From Actinomycetes bacterium (lineage in GTDB: Bacteria; Actinomycetota; Acidimicrobiia; Acidimicrobiales; Acidimicrobiaceae): a DNA stretch of 64,000 nucleotides. The DNA is taken from contig JAJZFV010000043.1 in the NCBI GenBank assembly GCA_021805205.1, positions 62,001-126,000 on the forward strand, given 5' to 3'. This document shows, one piece after another, positions 8,168-17,460 of this stretch (position 1 is its first letter; every line of letters starts with the position of its first letter). The notes under the pieces were generated by a model that ran no database searches, was not told where the DNA came from, and worked only from the letters and a program-made list of their open reading frames with translations. The translations under genes were made by a program, and so were the position numbers.

Positions 8168-9199
8168 TTATGAATATCGATGCAGTGCTTGAAGCGCAGC
8201 CTCGAGATCGTTGGTTGAAATATCCCTTACCACACTAGGCTCGCCGTGACTTTGCGCGAGAACAAAGGTAATTGACCCTCGACTTTTCTTGTCCCGAACT
8301 ATAAAGGGAAGAACTTCATCGATGGTTACGCTCATTGGTATCGATATATCTAAAGAAAACTTAGAAAGAACTTCATAGTGTTCGTCTAGACCACGATCAT
8401 CAATCCGTCCTAAAAGGTGTGCCAAATGGGCGGCAAAACGAATACCCTTCGCCACCGCCTCGCCGTGAGTAATACGATCGATGGCTCCCAAAATACCCAA
8501 AGACTCAAGCGCGTGTCCAAATGTGTGACCGTAGTTCAAGAGCGCCCTCCGACCACCTTCTCTCTCGTCCTCCTTGACAAAATCAGCTTTTAATGAAACG
8601 CATCTTGCAATGGAATCTTCAAGTGAAGTCAAGCTCAAACCTGACGCCCCGAGAAATTCGTATTTGACCATCTCGCCTAAACCCGATTTAAATTCACGTT
8701 CGTCAAGCGAATCCAACATCGCGGTGTCGCAATACACCGATGAGGGGTGCCAGAAAGACCCCACAAGATTTTTACCTGTGGGAAGGTTGACTCCGGTCTT
8801 TCCACCTATGGATGCATCAATTTGACCCAACAAAGTGGTTGATATGGTCTGATACCGAATTCCACGTAGATATACGCTCGCGACAAAGCCGCCTAAATCA
8901 CTCACCACCCCTCCACCTATCGCCAAAACTAGGTCATTGCGTCCCAGACTAAGTTTTGACATTTGCTCAAGGAGGTTTCCAGCTACAGATAGCGATTTAG
9001 CAGCCTCTCCATTTTCGACATACGAGAAAAAGACGTCGGCATCTAAAGAAAGGTCAACCCGAGGGATATTTTCTTGCGAAACTACAAAAACCTTGCTTAC
9101 ACCTTCTGGAACACTTTGGTTCACAAGGAGTGATGAATCTCTACCGACATGGACATCGTAAGGGAGGGCAGAGGGAGGTTCAACTCTTAAAGAGATCAA
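8168..9199 (-). CDS. aroB: 3-dehydroquinate synthase
   Basis: NAD- and Zn-dependent enzyme converting DAHP to 3-dehydroquinate, the second shikimate step. 343 residues. Motifs seen: AIGGGVVSDLGGF (NAD-binding), QIDASIGGKTGVN, SGLGEMVKYEFLG, and the metal ligands in LNYGHTFGHALE and THGEAVAKG. TTG start chosen; GGTGG lies seven bases upstream. It is 62 bases downstream of aroC and probably co-transcribed with it. Confidence 0.95.
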   Translation of the reverse strand: MISLRVEPPSALPYDVHVGRDSSLLVNQSVPEGVSKVFVVSQENIPRVDLSLDADVFFSYVENGEAAKSLSVAGNLLEQMSKLSLGRNDLVLAIGGGVVSDLGGFVASVYLRGIRYQTISTTLLGQIDASIGGKTGVNLPTGKNLVGSFWHPSSVYCDTAMLDSLDEREFKSGLGEMVKYEFLGASGLSLTSLEDSIARCVSLKADFVKEDEREGGRRALLNYGHTFGHALESLGILGAIDRITHGEAVAKGIRFAAHLAHLLGRIDDRGLDEHYEVLSKFSLDISIPMSVTIDEVLPFIVRDKKSRGSITFVLAQSHGEPSVVRDISTNDLEAALQALHRYS

Positions 9200-9261
9200 A
9201 TTAGTACCACCAGTGAGGATCAGAGGTATACACCATTTTCGTGCAATATAAGGAGCTCACT

Positions 9262-10491
9262 CTATTGCAGGTCGACGACAACTCCAGGATTTCCTTCGAA
9301 CTCCGCCTGAACATTGCCAAGTGGACCAGAGAGGGACTGTCCTAAGTTCTGCAAAAACCCGTCAAAATTTCGCTTCAACTCTGCCACTGAATCGCCGCCG
9401 AACTTTCTTAGAAGTTCATCAGCCAAAACGAGCGCTACCATCGTCTCGGCAACAACTCCCATGGCTGGAACAGCAGTTACGTCAGTTCGCTCTTTAAAGG
9501 ATACGGTTGCCTCTTTGGTCTCGGTATCTACAGTTGCGAGCGAGGGACGATTCAAAGTTGCAAGGGGTTTCATCCACGCCGTGAGAGTAATCGGCGAACC
9601 TGTAGTCATCCCTCCTTCTATTCCTCCGGCTCGATGGGTCTCCCGAAAGTATGTCTCCTCAACTTCATTCCAAAAGATGGCATCGTGGGCTTGAGATCCA
9701 GGACGGTACGAGATGTCAAGACCTTCTCCAATTGAAACTGCTTTAACAGCCTGGATCGATAAGATCGCTTGACCCAAAATTCCATCCAAACGACGGTCCC
9801 AGTGGACGTGAGAGCCCAGTCCTACTGGAACTCCGTATGCGATTACTTGAACCGAACCTCCGAGCGAATCTCCGACCTTGGCGGCAGCTTTGATCTCGGC
9901 GATCATTGCTGATTCAGCATCGGTGTCAAAGCAGCGAACTTCGGAAGAATCGATGGCTTCCAGATCGCTAAGGTCAGGGAGATCGTCCCCCTTTATCGAA
10001 ACAGAACCAATCGAAGTTACGTGCGACAAAATGCCTATTCCAACTTGCGCAACAAGCTTTTTTGCTACCGTTCCAGCTACCACCCTTGCAGCTGTTTCGC
10101 GAGCGCTTGAACGCTCAAGCACATCGCGAGCATCGTCGAATCCGTATTTGAGCATTCCAGCTAGGTCGGCATGACCTGGGCGTGGCTTATGAAGAGGCTT
10201 GCTTGGGGCTCCAGGCGCTGGGGACATCTCCGCCTCCCACTTTGGCCACTCCGTATTACCTATTTCAACCGCAATTGGAGAACCGAGGGTTCGACCATGG
10301 CGGACCCCAGCCAAAATTTGAATCTGATCCTTCTCAAAGCGCATTCGTGGTCCACGCCCGTATCCAAGGCGACGCCGTGCCAACTCACCCTGGATCTCTT
10401 CTTCTAGAAGTTCAAGTCCAGCAGGAACACCTTCAATTACAACGACGAGGCTTTTGCCGTGCGACTCACCAGCAGTCAAATAACGAATCAT
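9262..10491 (-). CDS. aroC: Chorismate synthase
   Basis: FMN-dependent lyase forming chorismate from EPSP, last step of the common aromatic pathway. 409 residues from the ATG at 10491; this start is chosen because the protein then begins MIRYLTAGESHGK as in the family, although the frame stays open 16 codons further. Signatures: GESHGKSL near residue 8, RRLGYGRGPRM, RSSARETAARV and RAGGIEGGMTTG. It lies upstream of aroB and 106 bases after the pilP-like gene. Confidence 0.96.
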   Translation of the reverse strand: MIRYLTAGESHGKSLVVVIEGVPAGLELLEEEIQGELARRRLGYGRGPRMRFEKDQIQILAGVRHGRTLGSPIAVEIGNTEWPKWEAEMSPAPGAPSKPLHKPRPGHADLAGMLKYGFDDARDVLERSSARETAARVVAGTVAKKLVAQVGIGILSHVTSIGSVSIKGDDLPDLSDLEAIDSSEVRCFDTDAESAMIAEIKAAAKVGDSLGGSVQVIAYGVPVGLGSHVHWDRRLDGILGQAILSIQAVKAVSIGEGLDISYRPGSQAHDAIFWNEVEETYFRETHRAGGIEGGMTTGSPITLTAWMKPLATLNRPSLATVDTETKEATVSFKERTDVTAVPAMGVVAETMVALVLADELLRKFGGDSVAELKRNFDGFLQNLGQSLSGPLGNVQAEFEGNPGVVVDLQ

Positions 10492-10597
10492 GACTCTAAG
10501 CCTAATTGCCCAAATCAGATTTCGAAGAGCACTAAACAACCGGTCGAGTTGTACGGTTTCAACTACGGAGAGAACGCTTTCGGTTTTCTCAATCTGG

Positions 10598-11212
10598 CTA
10601 CTTCACGATCGCTTGATTTAGGCAAACTTGGAACGGTGAACCACCGCCATTGGTGAACGTTGCGCAACCCGTTGATTGATTGATTGAAGTAATCGTATAA
10701 GAAGAGAAGCTTTGGCCCGAAGTCAGACCTGAATAGATCGTTCCGTTTACTGACACCTGAGCTGCCGCCGGCTGCCCTACCGGAGAAACAGATATCAGAG
10801 CCAATTGACTTGGCGAAGCAGTTGTCGTGGTTGAGAGCGAAACTAATGTTGTTGAAGTAGCACCTCCGACCGACGCGACGCTCGAAGTGGAGGTGGTAGA
10901 AGCAGCCATCGTGGTTGTCGTTGTCGAGGCTACTTGCGATATAAACGGATCCTTTTGGCCAAAGTTCAATCCGGTAGTTGTTGTCGATAGTGGCGTCGTG
11001 GTCTGTGTCGTTGATGGAGTAACAATTAGAGGTGCAGTTGATCCTGCGGTCGATGAACCACTCCCCCTGAGAAATACAAGCGCACCCACCACAATAACCA
11101 CAGCTACTACCGAACCTAGGATTATGTACTGTTGGCGCTTCTTAGAAGGTCCTGGACCTCCTCCCCTAGATAATCCCGACCGACTCAAAAGCGAGGATGC
11201 CTTTTTAGCCAT
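10598..11212 (-). CDS. PilP-like pilus assembly protein
   Basis: 204 residues: cytoplasmic basic N-terminus, anchor at about 29-48, a long Ser/Thr-rich linker (50-130) and a small C-terminal beta domain with a probable disulfide (GCATF and QVCLNQ). KDPF at about residue 87 matches the (R/K)DPF motif of PilP/GspC-type proteins. It follows pilO in the same operon with AGGAG upstream of ATG, which supports the assignment. Classical PilP is a lipoprotein; this one has a transmembrane anchor instead, so it is a positional and structural analogue more than a clear orthologue. Confidence 0.65.
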   Translation of the reverse strand: MAKKASSLLSRSGLSRGGGPGPSKKRQQYIILGSVVAVVIVVGALVFLRGSGSSTAGSTAPLIVTPSTTQTTTPLSTTTTGLNFGQKDPFISQVASTTTTTMAASTTSTSSVASVGGATSTTLVSLSTTTTASPSQLALISVSPVGQPAAAQVSVNGTIYSGLTSGQSFSSYTITSINQSTGCATFTNGGGSPFQVCLNQAIVK

Positions 11213-11244
11213 TTAAACCATCTCCTAAATGCAAATTTGTCAAG

Positions 11245-11982
11245 TTATCCCGCTGCCGTCGTTGAAACAGGGCTTGAGGGAGGTGCAAGTTTTACAGCCG
11301 CACCGGCCGGATTGGTCGATGGAGCGCCGGGCTCGCCTACGGGCGCCGCTTGAGAAAAAATGGTCAACTTGAGTGACGCCGAAAGTTGGGTTCCTGAATT
11401 TGCAGCAACGGTAGCAAGGGTGGACGACTGCGACGACGAGGAACCGTTTGAAGCAGTTAGATTCACCGCATTTACAACAACTAGCCGCGGTAGGTGGTCG
11501 AGGCGATTTATAAAGTCAAGGACTTGGAAGTAGCCGCCATCGACTTGAAGCGAAACTTGAACCTGGTACAAATTCGATCCGGTCGCAGTCGCAACTGTAT
11601 TGGTAGTGCTGCCAGATGACGATGTCGAACTCACCGCAATTGCCTGCGACGGAGAAATCGACAGAAAGGTGATCCCACTCTTTTGAGAGATCGTATTCAA
11701 TGCAAGAATAAAGCTGGGGAGATCAGGAGTCGTCGGAACAGCGCTAGATAGTCGATTCGCTTCGGCTTGCGCTGCTGGAAGTTGTTCCTGAAATGACTTC
11801 AGCGAAGAAATCTGTCCATCCAACGTCGTCAACTGCTGCTGAGCTTGGGTCAGGGCTCCGCCCTCGATCGCAATCTTGTTCGAGGTCGGCTTCCAAAGAA
11901 GAAAGTAGAACGCAATCAAAATGAGTACGCCAATCGCTATGGTTGATCCAAATATTCGCTGTCTGAGTGTCAAATTTTTCAC
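11245..11982 (-). CDS. pilO: PilO-like type IV pilus assembly protein
   Basis: Inner-membrane alignment-complex protein. 245 residues: anchor at about 14-30, coiled coil 38-78 (GALTQAQQQLTTLDGQIS), then a ferredoxin-like domain in which VDGGYFQVLDFINRLDHLPR is a PilO/GspM-type signature. The C-terminal 60 residues are low-complexity. GTG start overlaps the pilMN stop by four bases (GTGA) with AGGGGAT eight bases upstream. Confidence 0.85.
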   Translation of the reverse strand: MKNLTLRQRIFGSTIAIGVLILIAFYFLLWKPTSNKIAIEGGALTQAQQQLTTLDGQISSLKSFQEQLPAAQAEANRLSSAVPTTPDLPSFILALNTISQKSGITFLSISPSQAIAVSSTSSSGSTTNTVATATGSNLYQVQVSLQVDGGYFQVLDFINRLDHLPRLVVVNAVNLTASNGSSSSQSSTLATVAANSGTQLSASLKLTIFSQAAPVGEPGAPSTNPAGAAVKLAPPSSPVSTTAAG

Positions 11983-13910
11983 TGTGATATCCCCTGACCT
12001 GTCAAATACTCTTGGAATCGCGACGGAGTTGGATTATTAGCTATGGTTGCCGTCGAATTAAACGAGACCGTTGGAGCTGGGGCACCGTTGACCAGCGGAG
12101 CATTGACGCAACTCGACGATTGATTTGCAACAGATGAGGATACCCATGGATCTAAAATGTTATTCAGGGTTCCCAAGGCGTTCAGCCAGTGAGCCGGTGC
12201 TTGCTGCGAACACCCAGCCGCACCGAAAGTAATCGAACCGTTTGTGGTACCTGATGGGGCGACACCTGAAAAATTGGTCCACCAAACGTCAGAGGGAGTT
12301 GCTGCATTGAGTTGGTTGATGAGCACCGGCCAAGCGACATCACTAGCAAGAATGCCTGACAGCTGTTGTTCTTGAGCAGCTAAAGCACTCCTTGTTTTAG
12401 CGACACTTGAAAGCTGGGAAAGGCTACTCTGAGCCGAATTTACCTCCGCATTAACCGAAGTTAACTCGTTATTGAGATTGTTTTCGTTTCGAACGTGCAG
12501 GTAATCCAAAGCACCGAATACCAAAAGGCCGACCAAAAATCCACTTAGGGCAATCGTTAAGTCCCTCTTGGCTTGACGCCGCTTCAGAACTTCGTCACCC
12601 TGTAGATTTATGACATGGCGCCCATTGTCGGCAAAATACATCCCCAACGCCAACGACAAGGCATCAGGCATGACCGCAGATATTCGATCCCTCTCCGCCG
12701 CCGAAAGATCTGGCATATCAAAATCGATCGTTTCAAAGAGCTCTAATCTCTCAACTCTTCGATCAGCTCCAAGAGCTTCATTGAGGGAGTCAAGCAGTCC
12801 AGTCGTGAGCGAACCTCCACCACCGATGAAAATTCGAAGTTCACCCTCACCCCCTCTCGAAAAGAGATAGGAATTCAAGGTATTCACAATCGCCTCAACC
12901 AACTGAGCTACTTGTGATCGGACGATTTCACTGAGACGCCTGCCATCTACATCGCCATCAAATTCAACTTGATCACCTCCGCTTTCTCCAAGTGACCTCT
13001 TCAAACCTTCCGCATCGGATACCGCTACATTGAGCTCTTCAGAGATCGCTCTAGTAATAGCGTCGCCACCTTGCGCATCGATGCTCCGAGACACAGTAAG
13101 CACGCCGTCCTCGGCAATTCCCACTGTTACCCTGTTGGCCCCAACCATTACAAGCGCAACGACCTTTGACTGGCTGGTGCCCTCGAGAGATACGAGTTCC
13201 TGAGTCTCTTCAGAACCCTCTGAGATCTGACTACTCGGTTCAACCTCTACCTCGGATTCGTCTCGCTGCCGCTTGCCCAACCTTCCCTTCCAAGAAGATC
13301 GTACTTCCTGAGGGGCTGGTTCAACGGTTGGAGAAGTCGACTTTACCGAGATCACAGGTAAATCCAAAATTCCGATATCGGTATTTAGCCAAACCCCTCG
13401 AAACAGGGCCATCACAGACGAGTCGATACCTACGATCTCCAAACCGGCTTCCCGAACGATTGATTGAAGATCGCTTACTATCGAAATATCGACTGCAACC
13501 AAATGAACCTCGCCGCTAGCACCTGAGTCATCAGGTTCTGGCAGCATCCTTCGCTCATAATCGATTCGATAATCGTCAATCGAACCAGGTAAAAACTCCA
13601 TCGCCTCCGTCGCGATAACGCTTTTCATTTCGCTATCTGGAATGACGGGCAAGGTACTCTCACGAATGAACGTTCCATCCCCCGAGGTTCCAATGACCAC
13701 ATCCTTCGTAGCGAATTCAGCTCTTGTCCAAAGTCGCTTGAGTGCTTTCACCAAGATTTCAGGTTCAATACGCGCTCCGCTTGCCATCGCTCCAGATGGC
13801 AAAGTTACCAAGCCAAAATTTGTTACCTTCGGCTTTCCCTTGCGATCCCATGCAATTTCAACAGCCTTTATCGAGAAAGAGCCAATGTCAAGACCAACGA
13901 CGCGTTTCAA
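11979..13910 (-). CDS. PilM-PilN fusion, type IV pilus inner-membrane platform
   Basis: 643 residues. Residues 1-430 are PilM-like (actin/FtsA fold): MKRVVGLDIGSFSIKAVEI is phosphate-1, and GGGGSLTTGLLDSL is the adenosine-binding loop; an acidic insertion lies at about 195-260. Residues 432-643 are PilN-like: HVINLQGDE corresponds to the INLLP segment that normally docks into a separate PilM, then an anchor at 452-472, coiled coil and a periplasmic-type domain. The start is TTG at 13910: it gives the canonical PilM N-terminus, overlaps the HTH gene stop as TTGA, and has GGAGG nine bases upstream. An ATG at 13967 is in frame but lies inside the HTH gene. Confidence 0.85.
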   Translation of the reverse strand: MKRVVGLDIGSFSIKAVEIAWDRKGKPKVTNFGLVTLPSGAMASGARIEPEILVKALKRLWTRAEFATKDVVIGTSGDGTFIRESTLPVIPDSEMKSVIATEAMEFLPGSIDDYRIDYERRMLPEPDDSGASGEVHLVAVDISIVSDLQSIVREAGLEIVGIDSSVMALFRGVWLNTDIGILDLPVISVKSTSPTVEPAPQEVRSSWKGRLGKRQRDESEVEVEPSSQISEGSEETQELVSLEGTSQSKVVALVMVGANRVTVGIAEDGVLTVSRSIDAQGGDAITRAISEELNVAVSDAEGLKRSLGESGGDQVEFDGDVDGRRLSEIVRSQVAQLVEAIVNTLNSYLFSRGGEGELRIFIGGGGSLTTGLLDSLNEALGADRRVERLELFETIDFDMPDLSAAERDRISAVMPDALSLALGMYFADNGRHVINLQGDEVLKRRQAKRDLTIALSGFLVGLLVFGALDYLHVRNENNLNNELTSVNAEVNSAQSSLSQLSSVAKTRSALAAQEQQLSGILASDVAWPVLINQLNAATPSDVWWTNFSGVAPSGTTNGSITFGAAGCSQQAPAHWLNALGTLNNILDPWVSSSVANQSSSCVNAPLVNGAPAPTVSFNSTATIANNPTPSRFQEYLTGQGISQ

Positions 13911-14083
13911 TTTGCCGAACCTCCACGCCTTAGATATAGATCGACATCCCCTCGGCGGATACGCCATGCTTTTCCAACACGCGTCGCCGGAATCTCATCT
14001 TCGGCGATTAGGCGGTAGATGGTCGTCGTAGAGACCTTCATTAGGTCCGCAACTTCCTTTACGCGCATTAACTCATCATCCAT
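13907..14083 (-). CDS. Small excisionase/MerR-type helix-turn-helix protein
   Basis: 58 residues. The sequence MRVKEVADLMKVSTTTIYRL followed by IAEDEIPATRVGKAWRIRR is a textbook HTH_17 (excisionase-family) winged-helix DNA-binding domain, with almost nothing else. It begins with ATG at 14083 with GGAG eight bases upstream, and its stop overlaps the pilMN start. As the first gene of the pilMN-pilO-pilP operon it may be an autoregulator of pilus expression (inference). It is not part of an excision module; no integrase is nearby. Confidence 0.85.
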   Translation of the reverse strand: MDDELMRVKEVADLMKVSTTTIYRLIAEDEIPATRVGKAWRIRRGDVDLYLRRGGSAN

Positions 14084-14356
14084 TTTGGCAGCTCCGAGGG
14101 TTGTGTGTGAAGTGTTCCTTCACCAACTTGAAGATTTTGAAGAACATGAACAACTTCTACAACTCCAACACTTGCAACAAGTTCAACTTTCACCATATCG
14201 GCAACAATAACAAAAAGTTGAAGAATTTCATTAAAAGTTACAGCAAATATAAATTACATTTGTGTAACTACAAATAATAAATTTCTTGTCATTTAGATTA
14301 TAAAAATCGGATCGTGAATTAAAAAATAAGCACTAATCAACAACCTTTAGGGGCTT
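14084..14356. promoter_or_regulatory. AT-rich leader of the pilus operon with inverted repeats
   Basis: Non-coding between the HTH gene and the prepilin peptidase gene. It holds a perfect 9-bp inverted repeat (TTCAACTTT at 14182-14190, complement at 14214-14222) and a 5-bp one, ACTTG-CAA-CAAGT at 14170-14182, plus several CAACTT copies. These are candidate binding sites for the small HTH protein. A 42-residue reading frame (14068-14196, minus) overlaps here but has no ribosome-binding site. Confidence 0.45.
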
Positions 14357-15133
14357 TTAGCCGAGGATGTGTATTGAGTTCAGTAGCATCAATCCGAAAT
14401 ATGCACCTATCGCCATAAAAGGTCCGAATGCAATTTTCGTCTTGCGCCCACCTTTAGAGCGAATAATCAGGACTAGACCGTAAAGTGCTGCCGATGCGAA
14501 GGATAGGTAAAAAAAATCAATAACTGGTTGATATCCATAAATTCCAACTGCAAATCCAATTAGGAATGATAAGCGAACGTCTCCAAATCCAATAGAGTTC
14601 TTTGAAAAAACGAAGATACTAAAAAATATCAAAAACGATATAGTGCCAAGAAGTAGAGAGCGCCAAAGTACGTTGTAATCCCGCCTGAAAATCGAATCTG
14701 CCGAGGTAAGGAGAACGACCATTGTTATGCCGAGGTATATGACCGTGCGAGGGATGGTTCTTGTTTTGATATCAATTACACTACCAGCTAGCAGTACTGA
14801 TGAAAATATTGCCTCAATCAAGGTTGTAAAGGTCAACCCCAATCGCGCTAAAAGGCTCGCCCATAGGAAGAGATTTAGCGCCTCTACCACAACATATGAG
14901 ACACCAAAACGAACACCGCAACTCCTACATCTGCCGCGTAGCAAAAAATAGGAAAGGATCGGAATGTTATCCCAGGGCTTTAGCTGATACCCACAGTTAC
15001 TGCATCGAGATGGCGGAGAGATCACCGACAATCCTCGCGGTACCCGATAGATTACAACGTTCAAAAACGAGCCGATTGCAAGGCCGGCAAAGAGATATGC
15101 GGTGACAATTACTGTGATTATTGCGCCACTCAA
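14357..15133 (-). CDS. pilD: Prepilin peptidase / N-methyltransferase
   Basis: Bifunctional membrane aspartic protease that cleaves type IV prepilins and methylates the new N-terminus. 258 residues, about eight membrane segments. Both domains are visible: the cytoplasmic zinc loop with two CxxC pairs (CSNC and CRSC) and the catalytic aspartates in VIDIKTRTIPR and GFGD. TTG start overlaps the stop of the upstream membrane-protein gene (TTGA). Its presence together with pilMN, pilO and pilP-like genes supports a type IV pilus system; no pilin, PilB or PilC is in the window. Confidence 0.93.
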   Translation of the reverse strand: MSGAIITVIVTAYLFAGLAIGSFLNVVIYRVPRGLSVISPPSRCSNCGYQLKPWDNIPILSYFLLRGRCRSCGVRFGVSYVVVEALNLFLWASLLARLGLTFTTLIEAIFSSVLLAGSVIDIKTRTIPRTVIYLGITMVVLLTSADSIFRRDYNVLWRSLLLGTISFLIFFSIFVFSKNSIGFGDVRLSFLIGFAVGIYGYQPVIDFFYLSFASAALYGLVLIIRSKGGRKTKIAFGPFMAIGAYFGLMLLNSIHILG

Positions 15134-16509
15134 TTGTCAGCGCCTCCACCAATTCCCCTTGGAGGAACAGCATCGAGGTTGATTGCAGCTTCATCTTTGA
15201 CTACTCCAAACCGACTTCTTCTTTCATAGTGGCTGACCTCATCTTCTAAATCTCTATCCGCGCCAAAGTGGTAGGGTTCAATCGCTCTGCGCAGGACCTC
15301 TGATTCAAGTGAGTATCGAATGAACCAAAGGGAGGTTGACGATGAGACCAAAAGTGTTCCGACGTAAAGGCAGGCTGAGTAACTCAGGGCGCTCATCTTG
15401 GTAGAAGCAAGGTACAAGATAATCGCCGAGGCGAAAAGCATCGCAAGTGATCGAATTTTGAGTTGACTGTCAAAGAAAATTCCAGACAGAATGAGGTAGG
15501 CGAGGGTAGGAACAATGTAGTAGGGGACCATGACCGGCTCAAAAAATATTCTCGCAGCAGAAATAAGGGAAACAATTAGAAAGACCTCACCATAACTGCG
15601 GATAGACGGTCGCCTTGCGTAGCGAATGCAGAGAGAGATACCTACCGTCAGGAGAACTAGCAACAATCTTGGGGGCCCAGCGGCTATCACCTTCGAACGT
15701 CCCTCGATGGACAGACCCACCACTGTCAGATGGTCCACAGAGGGATAGTTGTTCTGATGCATCAACGTATGCAACGTAGATGTAGGTGAAGTTATCAATA
15801 GAGGGAAATATACAACAAATGTTGGAATGGCGGCCCGAAGAAGCGCGATGACACTCTCGCGACCACTTCGTACCAGAATCAAAATCGATGGAACGACGAA
15901 GAGTAATGCGAATGGCTGAAATGCAATTGCGACTCCAAAAAGGTAGGAGGAGCTCCTGTAGTTAGCCTTAGATAAAGAAACGAAACCCAACAGCACAAAT
16001 GCCATCGCCGCAACGTCTTCGATGTGCCCCCACGGCATTAGGGTAAACGACGCCACAGTCGTCGCTATCAATTCGAGCATCAGACTCTTAGTGGTACCGA
16101 ACCTTGCTGTAAACCTCCGTGCTGCATAGAAGAAAAGTGTGGCGAATAAAGCGAAGTATGGGATTGCAATGAACATTACTGAGGGATTAACAAGTGGATA
16201 AGGGAAGGGCTCGACGAGTCCCAACATAGACGAAAGGGCAGCTAAGGGAGTTAAGGAGAGCGGGCCTAAGGGTGGGACCACAAGTCCGGTTCCAGAGCTA
16301 TAAAGAAGTTGATAGCCACCCCATGTAATCAGATGAGCATCTCGCATCTCCGCGAAGAAGTCCATTGAGTACATCCACATGTGGTGCTTGACAAACAAGG
16401 GATTAACAACCATCGAAACAAAGAAGAATAAAAGCGTAAAACCCGCGTAAACAGGCAAGTAGAGCTTCCAGTTACTTTGACGAACAGCTACCAAAGACCT
16501 TTTGAGCAC
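15130..16509 (-). CDS. Polytopic membrane protein, possible GT-C glycosyltransferase
   Basis: 459 residues with about eleven hydrophobic segments and a charged cytoplasmic tail of roughly 60 residues. An early outward loop with MDFFAEMRDAH carries acidic residues where GT-C/GT87-type lipid-linked sugar transferases have their catalytic Asp, but no diagnostic motif was recognised. GTG at 16509 is preferred over the TTG at 16530 because GGGAG lies six bases before it. It overlaps prepilin peptidase by four bases, so it is probably first in the pilus transcription unit; a role in modifying pilin is possible (inference). Confidence 0.6.
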   Translation of the reverse strand: MLKRSLVAVRQSNWKLYLPVYAGFTLLFFFVSMVVNPLFVKHHMWMYSMDFFAEMRDAHLITWGGYQLLYSSGTGLVVPPLGPLSLTPLAALSSMLGLVEPFPYPLVNPSVMFIAIPYFALFATLFFYAARRFTARFGTTKSLMLELIATTVASFTLMPWGHIEDVAAMAFVLLGFVSLSKANYRSSSYLFGVAIAFQPFALLFVVPSILILVRSGRESVIALLRAAIPTFVVYFPLLITSPTSTLHTLMHQNNYPSVDHLTVVGLSIEGRSKVIAAGPPRLLLVLLTVGISLCIRYARRPSIRSYGEVFLIVSLISAARIFFEPVMVPYYIVPTLAYLILSGIFFDSQLKIRSLAMLFASAIILYLASTKMSALSYSACLYVGTLLVSSSTSLWFIRYSLESEVLRRAIEPYHFGADRDLEDEVSHYERRSRFGVVKDEAAINLDAVPPRGIGGGADN

Positions 16510-16704
16510 AAAAATCTCCCAATGCCACAAGCTTCACTACTATCGTTATCGGTACAGCGTCGGCATCCCTAAACCGATACCGATGGACTTCGTTCATTTA
16601 CCTACTCTTCACTTGACACGGCTATTATCAGAGATGATTGAGTGGGCAACAAGATCTCCAAGTCCAACTTTGATAATCGAGGCCCGGTACTTCAAAGGAC
16701 GTAT

Positions 16705-17460
16705 ATGGATTACACCTATAATGAAACCCTTCGCATTAATCTCGAAGGTTCGTTCAACCTCCGCGAAATTAGCGGCTACAACGGTCCGCTTGGAAAGATC
16801 GCCCCAGGTCTCATTTTCAGATCCGACCACTTAGGAAGACTTACCGAATCTGACATTGAGCTGGTAAAGGGGCTAAACATTAAGTCATTTATCGATTTAA
16901 GAACGGATAAGGAGGCGACCAACCAAGGGACCTATCCAGATGAATTGCTCGCAGAAGCTACTCGACACCATATTTCTATGATTGACATATCGGCTAACTA
17001 CGAACTTGCTCGAGGCGAAGCAGGAAAAGAGTACATCTATAATCGCTACGTCGAAATGCTGACCTTTGGCAAGGACAATATCGCACGTGTGTTCAAAACC
17101 ATCGCAGGCCACACCGAGGGAGCGCTCTTATTTCACTGCGCTGTCGGAAAGGACCGAACGGGGATCATAGCAGCACTTCTACTCGAAGCTCTCTCGATCG
17201 AGAGACTACAGATCATTGCAGACTACGCCGCTACTAAACGAGCAATGGAAAATTTTCAAATGTGGCTTCAAGAGGTCGCTCCCGACGAACTTGAAAAGAT
17301 TAGGGACGTTGCACCGATCATTTTGGGATCTAGAGAGGAAGACATGGATCGCACGTTGATCTTTTTAGACAAAAATCATGGGGGAGCGGTCGCCTACCTC
17401 AACGAAATTGGAATTGAAGAAGCTGAGATCGACGTCATACGCGACCGTTACCTTCTCTAA
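16705..17460 (+). CDS. Tyrosine-protein phosphatase (IphP/DSP-like)
   Basis: 251 residues. The phosphatase loop is H144-C145-A-V-G-K-D-R151-T-G, with C145 as nucleophile and R151 for phosphate binding. It has the extended GKDRT form seen in IphP and in actinobacterial PtpB-type enzymes that act on phosphotyrosine and sometimes phosphoinositides. FNLREISGY and FRSDHLGRLT are further family marks. ATG at 16705 is chosen (AAAGGA five bases upstream) over the longer frame from 16642. It converges on, and overlaps by 26 bases, the 3' end of aroK. Confidence 0.88.
   Translation: MDYTYNETLRINLEGSFNLREISGYNGPLGKIAPGLIFRSDHLGRLTESDIELVKGLNIKSFIDLRTDKEATNQGTYPDELLAEATRHHISMIDISANYELARGEAGKEYIYNRYVEMLTFGKDNIARVFKTIAGHTEGALLFHCAVGKDRTGIIAALLLEALSIERLQIIADYAATKRAMENFQMWLQEVAPDELEKIRDVAPIILGSREEDMDRTLIFLDKNHGGAVAYLNEIGIEEAEIDVIRDRYLL

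Noticed and set aside
13911-13967. In-frame ATG extension of PilM (19 extra residues)
   Set aside because: It lies inside the HTH gene, has no ribosome-binding site, and the TTG at 13910 gives the canonical N-terminus with GGAGG upstream.
14068-14196. 42-codon minus-strand frame rich in Val upstream of the HTH gene
   Set aside because: No ribosome-binding site, built largely from the CAACTT/GTTG repeats, overlaps the HTH start; more likely regulatory DNA.
14019-14210. 63-codon plus-strand frame over the pilus leader
   Set aside because: Antisense to the clearly supported HTH gene and of low complexity.
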